From NCBI RefSeq assembly GCF_000186865.1, contig NW_008705571.1, forward strand, positions 1,250,465 to 1,314,464: a stretch of DNA of 64,000 nt, read 5' to 3'. This stretch comes from Aureococcus anophagefferens (lineage: Eukaryota; Sar; Pelagophyceae; Pelagomonadales; Pelagomonadaceae). Made by a program: the position numbers and the translations under genes. Below are positions 34,848 to 44,000 of the stretch, in pieces (position 1 is the stretch's first letter; each line of letters starts with the position of its first letter). The notes under the pieces are model-generated. The model had not been told where the DNA came from, searched no databases, and saw only the letters and a list, made by a program, of their open reading frames with translations.

Positions 34848-37409
34848 TCACCACCCCTCGGGCTGGTCGTCCTCGAGGTCGTCGGTGGCGTCGAAGGCGA
34901 CGACGAGGTCGCAGGCGCGGTTCGGCGCGAAGACGACGGGCTCGTCGCCGCGGCGGCTCGTCGCGTGGACGACGGCCTCGAGGACCTCCTCCGCGGCGAC
35001 GACGGCGACGTCCGTCTCGGGCCTCGCGCGCACGAAGCAGAGGAGCGCGTAGGCGTGGCGGCCGCGCGCGCGCGCGTCGAGCGCGCGGTCGTCGCCCGGC
35101 CCGCCGCCCTCGTCGTCGCAGGGCGAGAAGTCGACGGCGTCGCCGTACTCGAGGCGCAGCTCCCGCGTCGCGTGGGTCGCCGCGCGCCGCGCGGCGTCGT
35201 GGGCGACGAAGTGGGGCCCGTCGGCGCCGCCCCGGAACGCGAGGAGCGCCGCCTGCACCGCCGCGCGCTCGGGCGCGACGACGACGAGCTCCGGGCCGCC
35301 CGCGGCCGCGCGCACCTCGAGCGCGAGGCGCCGCCCCCGCGGGCTCAGGCCGTCCAGCGCCGGCGCCGAATTCGACGCCTCGGGCCCGCCGTCGCGCGCG
35401 GCCCGGAGGTCCGCGGCGCCGCGCCGCGACCGCGCCGCGAGCAGGATCGACCGGCACACGAGGCGGCTCACGCGGCCGTCGAGCGCCTCGAAGAGCTCCT
35501 CGGCCGTGCCGATGGCCAGCGCCGTGCCGTCGACGCCCGCCGCCTGGGCCTGCGCGGCCGCGAAGGCCTGGCCCCGGGACCGGAGCCACGCGGCGACCGC
35601 CGCCACGGACGCCGCGCCGAGGTCCCGGTCCGCGCGGTCGCCGTCGCGGTCGTCGTCGTCGGCCTCGCTCGCCTCGTCGTCGCTCCTCGCGACGAGCCCG
35701 CGGCCGGCGATCGTGGGGCCGTAGCAGAGGAGCCGCGCGCGCTTCCGGGGCCCGTCGCCGCGCGGCGCGTCGCGCTCCGAGAACGCCGCGCGGATCTCCG
35801 AAACGCCCAGCGGCGGCAGCGGCGGCGGCGCCTCGTAGGAGTACTCCTCGGGGAGGAAGGTGCGCGGCGAGCCCACGGCGACGGCCTCGGCGACGACCGG
35901 CGGCGGCGACCCCTTCGGCGGCGCGCGCTTCCGCCGGCGCAAGCCGTCCCGCCCGAGCTTCTCGCGCTCCGGCGACGGCGGCGCCGACACCTCCACCACC
36001 TCGTCCTCCTCGTCGTCGCCCGGCTCGTCGTCGCACTCGACGGCGATGACCAGCGCGTTCGCGACGGACGTCGCCGCGGAGACGAAGAGCGGCAGCGACA
36101 CGGAGAGCGACGTCACGTAGGCGCCGAGCCAGGACCCGAAGACCTGCGTCGCCCCCTTGAGGGACTGCTGGAGCCCGACGAGCGACCCCGTCTTGTGGCC
36201 GTCGGCCTCGAGGTCCCGCGCGCGCTGGAAGATGAGCGACCGCGACGCCGGGTCGTAGACCGCCGCGCACGCGGCCCGCGCGAAGACCGTGCAGTAGAGC
36301 ACGGCCATGGACGGCGCCGCGGCGATGGCCAGCCACCCGAAGGCGATGGCCACGGACGTGACGACCGCCGTGCCGACCTCGCCGAAGCGGTCGAAGAGCA
36401 TGCGCGGGAACGGCGTCAACGAGACGACGCCGACGGCGACGGCCTCGAGCGCCTTGAGCACGCCCACGGCCTCGGGCCCCTCGCCGAAGCGCGTCCAGAC
36501 GAAGGACGCGGCGTCGACGCGCGGCGTGACCATGGACGTGAGGAACAACGAGTAGGCCAGGCGCTCGCTGAGCACGGACTTGGCGAGCGATCGGAACGAC
36601 ACGCGCGTGCCGCCGGGCGTCGTCGGCAGCGCGGCGGGCTTCCGGCCCGCGCGCTTCTTCCTGCGGACCCTGGACGGCGTCGTCGCCCCGTCCGCGGTCC
36701 GGTCGTAGAAGGCCAGCGCCGCGATGGCCGCGGCGACCAATTCGCACAAGCACGCCAAGCAGCACGCGGTCCGCATGCCCAGGTGCGCGAGCCGCACCAT
36801 GGCCGCGGCGACGACGCGCGCGACGGCCCAGGACGTCGTGAAGAGGGCGAAGAGGCGCGTGCGCTGCGCGTGCGTCGTCGCGACGTCCGTCGCGCGCGCG
36901 GTCAGCAGGCCGCCGTTCGCGACGCACCCGGTGAGCAGCCGGACGACGAGCACCGTCGCGAAGCGCTCCGCGCGGCCGCAGAGGAGCAGGGCCAGGCCCG
37001 TGCAGACCAGCGTCGCCACGAGGACCCGCCGCCGCCCGAAGCGGTCGCTGAGGTCGCCGACGTACGGCGACGACACGGCCTTGGCGAACGCGTACGCGGA
37101 CACGAGGATCGCGTACGCGTACGCGGACACGTAGGCGTCGTCGCCCGGCCCCAGCAGGCTCGTCAGGGCGCTCCCGCTCCACCAATCTAACAACCCCGTC
37201 GTCGACGCCTTGGCCTGCTGGCTCTGGAAGATGTCGTAGAGCGACTGGCCGAGCGCGTAGCAGAAGCTCACCGCCGCGTACGCGACGACCTCCCACTCCA
37301 CGTCGTCCCAGTAGCCCGCGGCCGGCTTGCCGCCCTCGCTCGACACGTCGCTGTCGCAGCGCGTCAGGTCCTGCCGGCTCACGGCCGTGGGCACGCGCGC
37401 CGCGAGCAT
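34848..37409 (-). CDS. Major facilitator superfamily transporter with long cytosolic tail
   Basis: 853 residues. The first 450 or so carry many hydrophobic helices and the MFS motif A between helices 2 and 3, GDLSDRFGRRRVLV, which is diagnostic. A soluble loop rich in Lys/Arg (RVRRKKRAGRKP) sits between the two halves, as in MFS proteins. After the last helices (SLSVSLPLFVSAATSVANAL) comes an acidic cytosolic tail of nearly 400 residues (DEPGDDEEDEVVEV onwards) with no family I recognise. That is unusual, since MFS proteins are usually 400-600 residues. The substrate cannot be told from sequence. Confidence 0.8.
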   Translation of the reverse strand: MLAARVPTAVSRQDLTRCDSDVSSEGGKPAAGYWDDVEWEVVAYAAVSFCYALGQSLYDIFQSQQAKASTTGLLDWWSGSALTSLLGPGDDAYVSAYAYAILVSAYAFAKAVSSPYVGDLSDRFGRRRVLVATLVCTGLALLLCGRAERFATVLVVRLLTGCVANGGLLTARATDVATTHAQRTRLFALFTTSWAVARVVAAAMVRLAHLGMRTACCLACLCELVAAAIAALAFYDRTADGATTPSRVRRKKRAGRKPAALPTTPGGTRVSFRSLAKSVLSERLAYSLFLTSMVTPRVDAASFVWTRFGEGPEAVGVLKALEAVAVGVVSLTPFPRMLFDRFGEVGTAVVTSVAIAFGWLAIAAAPSMAVLYCTVFARAACAAVYDPASRSLIFQRARDLEADGHKTGSLVGLQQSLKGATQVFGSWLGAYVTSLSVSLPLFVSAATSVANALVIAVECDDEPGDDEEDEVVEVSAPPSPEREKLGRDGLRRRKRAPPKGSPPPVVAEAVAVGSPRTFLPEEYSYEAPPPLPPLGVSEIRAAFSERDAPRGDGPRKRARLLCYGPTIAGRGLVARSDDEASEADDDDRDGDRADRDLGAASVAAVAAWLRSRGQAFAAAQAQAAGVDGTALAIGTAEELFEALDGRVSRLVCRSILLAARSRRGAADLRAARDGGPEASNSAPALDGLSPRGRRLALEVRAAAGGPELVVVAPERAAVQAALLAFRGGADGPHFVAHDAARRAATHATRELRLEYGDAVDFSPCDDEGGGPGDDRALDARARGRHAYALLCFVRARPETDVAVVAAEEVLEAVVHATSRRGDEPVVFAPNRACDLVVAFDATDDLEDDQPEGW

Positions 37410-37726
37410 CGTTCAGGGGTCGAGGAGGTTCTCAAGTTTCGGTGCGCGCGCCCCGGCGCGTGAGCGTGCGAGCGTTGATGTGGTGCGTATGGCGGCGCGC
37501 TGCGCGCCCCGCGGCGCGGAGCGGCCGGCCGGCGGCGAGGCGACGGGCAGGCCGCGGCTCTTGAGCTTGATGCTCGACAGCGGCCCCAAGCTCTGCGCGT
37601 CATCTCCGGCTCTGCGCGTCATCATTGGCTTCAGCGTATCCACCCTACAACGACTTTGTGCGGGCTGCTCCCGTCTGAACGCGTTGGTGACACCGGGCGC
37701 CGTCGTCGGAGCCAGCGGTCGCCAGC
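37410..37726. promoter_or_regulatory. Divergent intergenic region between MFS and EF-hand genes
   Basis: 317 bp between the two start codons. Nothing in it matches a known element; GGTTCTCAAGTTTCGG near 37430 is the only AT-richer patch close to the MFS side. Confidence 0.3.
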
Positions 37727-38253
37727 ATGGTGCTCTCCCAGGACGAGATCGACGGCGGGGCCCGGCGTCTTTGCCTGAATCGCGCCGCCCCCAGCCCCCC
37801 GAAACCGCCGCGCCCCACGAGTTGCCACCCGTAGGCTGCCGCGACGCGTTCCTGGCCTTCGACAAGGACCGGTCCGGGACCATCGATGTCTGGGAGCTGC
37901 GCCAGGTCCTCGAGGCCATGGGCCAGAAGCCCACGGAGGAGGAGCTCTTCCAGATGATCAGCGAAGTCGACGAGAACATGTCCGGGTCCATCGACTTCGC
38001 CGAGTTCCTCAAGGTCATCGAGAACCAGAAGGACCGCGCGGAGAACTTCGACGACGAGAACGACATGATCGACGCCTTCGTCGCCTGCGGCGGCCGGCCG
38101 GACAAGCACGGCCACGTGCGACGCGAGACGCTCGTGAAGATCATCAAGCACGACTTCGGCCTCACCATCGACATCGAGGAGCTCATCAACAAGATCGACA
38201 CGGACCTGTCCGGCGAGATCGAGTTCGAGGAGTTCAAGGCCCTCCTCTCCTAG
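37727..38253 (+). CDS. Calmodulin-like EF-hand protein
   Basis: Two exons. ATG 37727 starts MVLSQDEIDGGARR. A 68-nt GT-AG intron (37767-37834) joins it to RDAFLAFDKDRSG. The spliced product has 152 residues, the size of calmodulin. EF loops: DKDRSGTIDVWE (intact), DENMSGSIDFAE (intact), a degenerate third one (PDKHGHVRRE) and DTDLSGEIEFEE (intact). The loss of site 3 separates it from true calmodulin and is common in flagellar and centrin-like relatives. The partner is unknown. The alternative is the unspliced open frame from 37327, which lacks a credible N-terminus. Confidence 0.85.
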
Positions 38254-38509
38254 GCGAGGCGACGCCGCGCCGTAAAGACGACCCTTCTGGAGCTGCCATC
38301 CGGCCGCGGACGGCGCCGCGCGTCCGCGGGTCGCGTTCGAGGCGCTCAAGGCCCCCGCACGAGCGTCCACAAGGCCCCCGCACGAGCGTCCGCAGGTCGC
38401 GTTCGAAGACCGGGCGTCGCCGCGCGTGAGCAGCGAGGTCGCGTCCGCAGGTCGCGTTCGAGGCGAGACCCCCCACGAAACGACGCCCAACGACACCGAG
38501 CACAACAGC

Positions 38510-39406
38510 TCAGCTCTTATTGGCCTCGTCGCTCTCCCCCGCGGGCCGCTCGAAGTAGAACGTCTGCCGCCTCGACGAGAACCAGCTGCCGCGCGTCCGC
38601 GCCTCGCCGTTGGCGAGCCAGACGGGCAGCTTCCAGTCCCAGGCGACCGCGGCGACGCGGAGCACGAGCGCGACGGCGAACGCGACGTACGACCCCACGG
38701 GCACGGCCGACGCCGGCGCGACGCCGTCCCAGACCGCGTAGATCGTCGACGCGAGGAGCGCCGGCGCCGCGTAGAGGCTCTCGCCGGCCCGGAGCAGGCG
38801 GACGGTCCGGCCGCAGAGCGGGTCCGCGATCAGGCTCGCGAACGTCGACGTGCACAGGCCCATGAGCACGGCCACGAGCACGCCGCTCCGCTCCGGGCAG
38901 CAGTGGAGCGCGATCCAGGCGCCGTAGACGGAGTAGAAGGCCATGCCCGTCGCGTCCGGCAGCTCCAACAGCAGCTGCACCGCCGTCCGCTTCGTCCCGC
39001 CGAAGCCCGCCTTGTGCGCGATCCAGGGGTAGAGCGCGAAGGTCAGCAGGCTCGTCACCCCCAGCGTCGCCAGGTAGCTCGGGTCCGCGACCCAGAAGAC
39101 GCGGCGCGACAGCATGAGGTCGCGCATCGTCGAGCCGCCGAGCGTACCCAAGAACGCGATCACGAGGCAGCCGACGCAGTCCATCTGCGCGCGGCCCGCG
39201 GCGATGGTCGACCCGAAGGACCAGAATCCGACGGCGACGTGGCCGGCGAGCTCGATGGGCTCGAGGGCGCCGCCGCGCGGGACCGCGATGGGCGAGACGT
39301 GGGCCTTGCGGCGCGGCGAGGGCTGGCGCAGCGCGCGCGACCGCAGCGGTCGCAGCGCGCCGGTTGCGACGCCGGCGAGCACGACGACGGCTTGCAAGCA
39401 GCGCAT
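38510..39406 (-). CDS. UPF0126/TRIC-type small-molecule or ion channel membrane protein, likely organellar
   Basis: 298 residues. The N-terminal 45 residues are Arg/Ser-rich without acidic residues and include a hydrophobic stretch, as in plastid-targeted proteins. The body has seven or so hydrophobic helices and the duplicated UPF0126 core: FSSTIA-like FGSTIAAGRAQMDCVG, then GTLGGSTMRDLMLSRRVFW and ADPSYL, matching the family signature with GGGTxRD and a following W.xDP. Bacterial members have been linked to glycine transport and the fold is shared with TRIC cation channels. The substrate here is open. Confidence 0.8.
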   Translation of the reverse strand: MRCLQAVVVLAGVATGALRPLRSRALRQPSPRRKAHVSPIAVPRGGALEPIELAGHVAVGFWSFGSTIAAGRAQMDCVGCLVIAFLGTLGGSTMRDLMLSRRVFWVADPSYLATLGVTSLLTFALYPWIAHKAGFGGTKRTAVQLLLELPDATGMAFYSVYGAWIALHCCPERSGVLVAVLMGLCTSTFASLIADPLCGRTVRLLRAGESLYAAPALLASTIYAVWDGVAPASAVPVGSYVAFAVALVLRVAAVAWDWKLPVWLANGEARTRGSWFSSRRQTFYFERPAGESDEANKS

Positions 39407-40360
39407 GGCTGCGTGGTTGTCGTCAGTGGATGTGCAACCGCGCTGACGCCGCAGATCGCCGCGGCCTCGGTCTGGGCGCTCTGGCTCGTGAGCTCAATCT
39501 TCAAAGCTGACAAAGGCGTCTTCAAGGTTGCTTCAACATGCAGCTCGGACGACTTTTTGGACCGACGCGCGGGCCCCACGCCCCGACTGCACGCCTCTTG
39601 GCCTTGGAGAGTGGGGGCTTTAGCAGTGTGTGCAAAAGTGACGCGCGTGCGGACGCGTGGCGCGGCGCGCGAGCCGCGTTTCGCGCTCCGAGTCTTGCAG
39701 ATCTGGACACCTCAAGTGGATTCGTACTCGTGGCTCGACGTGTACCAAGCGTTAAATGGCTAATGCCCCGATAGTGGCGTCGATCGGAGAAGTAGACGAG
39801 GACACGAGGACGCGTCAGTGAAGTGATCAAAACTCATGTTCTATTGGCCTGGATTTAAAAGTCAACATTTTTGTTGAACTTCAGCATGTTTGTTGAAGTT
39901 AAATCTTGCGATTTCCGGACCCGAACCCACAACCGCGCGTGGAAAGTCACTGCAAACGTGCAATTGACGCGTGCGCTCACTTTGATACGACCATAGACGA
40001 ATTTTGGCCGCGATTTCACCGCGCGATCGACGCGCGCACGGTCGACGCGCGCGCGGTCGATGCACAGCCTCTATGGACGACTAATGAATCTCGCTGCGCC
40101 GGGCCGAAATGTATTATTAATTAATTATTAATTATTCCTACGGGCCGGCCTAGATGTACGTTGATCACCACACTGGGACGCGTACGAGGCGACGCTTCGG
40201 ACAGAAGAGCGATCGTTTTGAAAAGTTGGAGAGATTGGGCGCCTTCCGGAGCCTTGACGTCATAAGCTCGGGGATCGTCCATTCCCACGCGCCGGCACTG
40301 TCCGCCGGCATCCCACACCCCTACAACCCCTACGACCTCCCCCCCCCTGACAAGACCATC
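39407..40360. other. AT-richer intergenic region without recognised gene
   Basis: About 950 bp. It holds three close TTCAA motifs at 39497-39540, an imperfect inverted repeat around AACTTCAGCATG/TTGAAGTT near 39878-39900, and an AT-only patch of repeated TTAATTA at about 40110-40135. Short open frames here are compositionally random. Confidence 0.4.
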
Positions 40361-40801
40361 ATGCTCGTCGAGACGACCCCCACGCCGACTCTGCGCTCCA
40401 TCGACGCTCCTCCGCCCCCCCTAGCTCTCGACGCCTCCGACGGCCAAGTCACGCCGGCGGCCTCGGACATGCGTCGCGACGAGATGCGCGCGACGCTCGA
40501 GTCCTCGCCGGCCCTCGGGAACCTGCTCGAGTCCTGCAACCTCGAGGTCGACGACCTGCTCTGGCGCGCGAAGCCAACGAACGGCAAGAAGCCTCCGGCG
40601 CCGCCGCTCCGGCGGCCGCGGCGCGCCTCCCACGACGACGACTCGTCGGACGACGAGATCTTCGTCAAGCCCGCGGCGAAGAAGTCCTGCAAGATCGAGG
40701 CCGTGACGGCCTTCCCGTCGCCGCAGGAGGCGCGGATCAGCAACCGCGTCTCCGACAACGGGTCGCCGCTCCCGCCGTTCCCGTCCTTCGACTCGCAGTG
40801 A
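40361..40801 (+). CDS. Small disordered protein, function unknown
   Basis: 146 residues from ATG 40361 (MLVETTPTPTLRS); the open frame extends upstream to 40154 but that part has lower GC. It is Pro/Ser/Asp-rich with an acidic patch (DDDSSDDEIF) next to a basic patch (KKSCKIE), typical of intrinsically disordered regulators. A short helical segment, PALGNLLESCNLEVDDLLW, may be a binding motif. No family is recognised. Confidence 0.5.
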   Translation: MLVETTPTPTLRSIDAPPPPLALDASDGQVTPAASDMRRDEMRATLESSPALGNLLESCNLEVDDLLWRAKPTNGKKPPAPPLRRPRRASHDDDSSDDEIFVKPAAKKSCKIEAVTAFPSPQEARISNRVSDNGSPLPPFPSFDSQ

Positions 40802-41002
40802 GCGGAGGAAGTGCGCGTCCCCCCCTCGCCGTAGCGGAGGAGGAGCGACGCCATCGACGGACGATCAGCAATCGCGTCCCGTACCGGGAGCCCGGACGCG
40901 ACGCGCCCGCCCTTTCGCGGGCCGGAGCGCGTCCACCTGTGCCACCCCTGTCGGAGACACAACATTTCTTCTAATTAACATGTAAACATAACCGTTTAAA
41001 AG

Positions 41003-44000
41003 TTACCCGAACCCGCGGACCGTCTCCTCGAGCCGCGCCTCGGCCGCGCGGAGCGAGATCTCGAGCTTCTGCTCCATCTCGAGCGTCGAGGGCAGGTAGC
41101 GCGTCGTCGCCTGGCGGTTCGGCTTGAGGCCGTTGGCCTTCCACTTGGGCGCGTGGACGGGGAAGATGGTCGGGTCCGCGGCGGGCGCGACGGCGAAGGA
41201 CGGCGGCCGCGGCGGCTTCGGCGCGGCGCGGACGCCGAGGTCGAGCGGCGGAGCGACGTCCGCGGCGACGGAGTGGCCCGACGCGTTGTAGAGCTCGTTG
41301 CGCGGCGGCGGCGACCGGGGCATGGGCGGCAACACGCCGTTGTTGACGTTGCCGACCGTGAGCTGCGCCGTGCCCGATAAAACCGTCGCGACGTCCGCGC
41401 GTCTGTCGTCGTGGCGCGCCGCGTACCACCGCTTCTTCACCACTTGCCGCCGCGGCCGGAGGCCGTTGGTCGACGTGGACTGGTAGGACGAGTTGTCGTG
41501 GCTCAGGCCCGACACGTTGGAGGCGTAGGACGCGTCGTCGTCGAAGGAGCCGCGGCGCTCGGAGCCGCGCTCCGTGCTCCACGAGTACGCGCCACTCGGC
41601 GGCGGCGCCTGCTGCAGGTTCGTCACGGAGAAGGCGAAGGCCGGGCCGTTCGTGCCCCGCGCGACGCCGCGCCGCGCGACGTCGCGGTGCGGCCGGTACT
41701 CGTCGGCCGTCTCCGGGTGGGGCCCGTAGACGTCGTGGGGCCTGGGCAGCAAAAGGGTGATTCAACGTCGCTTCAACGTGAGTGTTCCGCGCGCGCGCGT
41801 TCCGGGAAAAGCATCCACGCTTCGAGACCGTTCCGAGAGATGATCGCTCGTCCAAAAATCAGCCGAAACGAGTGGAAAACTGCCGAGATATGAGCCTTTG
41901 AAGTTGGGAATTTCGCTCTCTTTTGCTGCCCTGCGTGGGGCTTCTTCTCGCGCGCGTCCGCGTGGCAGTAGGCCAGGAGCGGGTCGCCGGCGTCGCCGAG
42001 GAGGTCCACGGTCATCTCGAGCGTGTTGCGCCGCAATTTCTGCTCCGCGGGCTCCATCGTGCCCCGGCGCTTGCGGCCGCCGACGGACGCGACCTCGACG
42101 GCCTCCGCGGAGACCGCGCCGACGGCGCCCGGCGGCGGCGCGTCCGCGGGCGAGAGGTCCGGCGTCGCGACCTTGGGCTGGTTCGAGATGGGCGGCAACA
42201 GGTCGAGGATGGGCCCCCGCAGGCTCAGCGGCACGATGGCCATGCCGCGGCTCGGCCCCCGGAGCGACTCGCGCTGTTTTTCGGTGGCGACCTGGCGCTG
42301 CCGCTCCTTGGCCCAGGAGAGGATGGACCCGTAGGGCCGCCCGTTGAAGACGACCTGGGGCACGTGGTGGCCCCAGGACTGGGCCTGCATGATCTTGACG
42401 GCGATGACCTCCTTCTGGCCGTCGATCTCGCCGATGCGCTTGAGGATGCGCCGCAGCCGCTTGCTCAGCGTGCGCTGCTGCATCTGGAGGGCCTTGCGCA
42501 TCTGGAGCTCCCCCGCGCGGCCCGCGGCCTCCTTCTTCTTCTTCCTCTTGGGGTTGAAGGCCGCGGCCATCTTGCCCATCGCGCGGATCTTGTTCTTCTG
42601 CTCGCGGAAGGACTTGGCGCGGTCGTGGTGCGCGCGCTCGCCGGACGTCATGGCGTCGACGCGCCGGTTCGCCGCGGCGCCGGACGCGGCCATGATCGCC
42701 GCCTGCTGCTCGCTCTGGCCGCGCTGCGACGCGGACATGGCGAGGAAGGAGCCGCGCCGCTCCGAGCCGCCGGCCATCGTCACGCGGCCGCGCGCGGCGG
42801 CCCGCGTCGCGTCGGCGTGGGCCTCGGCGGCGGCGGACGCGTCCTGGGGCGCGACGGCGAAGCGCCGGTGGCGCCGCTCCTCCGAGGACGCGCCCGGCGT
42901 CACCGCGGCCTCGTAGCCCGCGACGATGTCCGCGCCCGAGTTGACCTGGGCAGCAAAAGAAAGATTCAACGTCGCTTCAACGTGAGTGTTCCGTGCGCGC
43001 GCGTTCCGGGAAAAGCATCCACGCTTCGAGACCGTTCCGAGAGATGATCGCTCGTCCAAAAATCAGCCGAAACGAGTGGAAAACGGCCGAGATAGGAGCC
43101 TTTGAAGTTGGGAATTTCGCTCTCTTTTGCTGCCCTGGAGTTGACGGACGCGTCGTCGTCCCGCGGGGACGGGAAGGCGCCCTCGTCGTCGAAGACGGGG
43201 CTCCGGCCCCGGGTCGACCCGCCGGACTCCAGGCTCCGGCCCATGGGGCTCGTCGTGCCGCTGCCCGCGGGCGGCGTGGGCACGGACACGGACACGGCGT
43301 TCGGCGACGCGCCCCTATGGTTCCGCTCCGTCGCCGTCGCCGCGCGCTCCTCGGCCGCGGCGCGCCGCTCGGCGACGAAGCCGTCGTCGTCGTCGTCGCT
43401 GCCGGAGTCGCTGTCGGAGGAGCTCGCGGAGCTCGCGGACGGCGGCTCGTCGTCGTCGGTCTCGTCGGCCTTCGTGTCGAGCTTCGTGTTCACGTTCTTG
43501 AGGGCCGCGACCTCGCGGAACTTGTCGAACATGAGGCCCGCGCGCTCCTCGTTGAGCTCGCGCGCCTGGGACAGCAGGGCCTGCATGCGCCGCTGGAGCC
43601 GCACGGCCGCCTCGTCCTTCTCCTGGATCATGATCTTCGCCTTCTTCAGCTCCGCCTGGTAGGCGGCGTTCTGGCTCGAGACCTTTTGCACCGAGGCTTC
43701 GAGCGTGCCGATCTTGGCCTCGTGGTGCTTGATCGTGCCCTCGTGGTGCGCGATGGCCTCCTCGGCGTCGCTGATGAGCGCCTTGTGGCGGTCGCGCTCG
43801 CCCTCGAGCTCCTCGATGATGCCCTGGTTGAGCAGGATCACCTCGCGCTGCTCCTCGAGCATGGCCGCCTTCGACGCCCGGTCGTCGTCGTCGTCGTCGC
43901 TGTCCGTGGCGACGCCGCCGTCGGGCGACGCCGCGCGCGCCTCGGGCGACCCCGGCGCGGCCGCGCCGCCGTCGCCGAGGGACCGCGACGCCCCCGCCGG

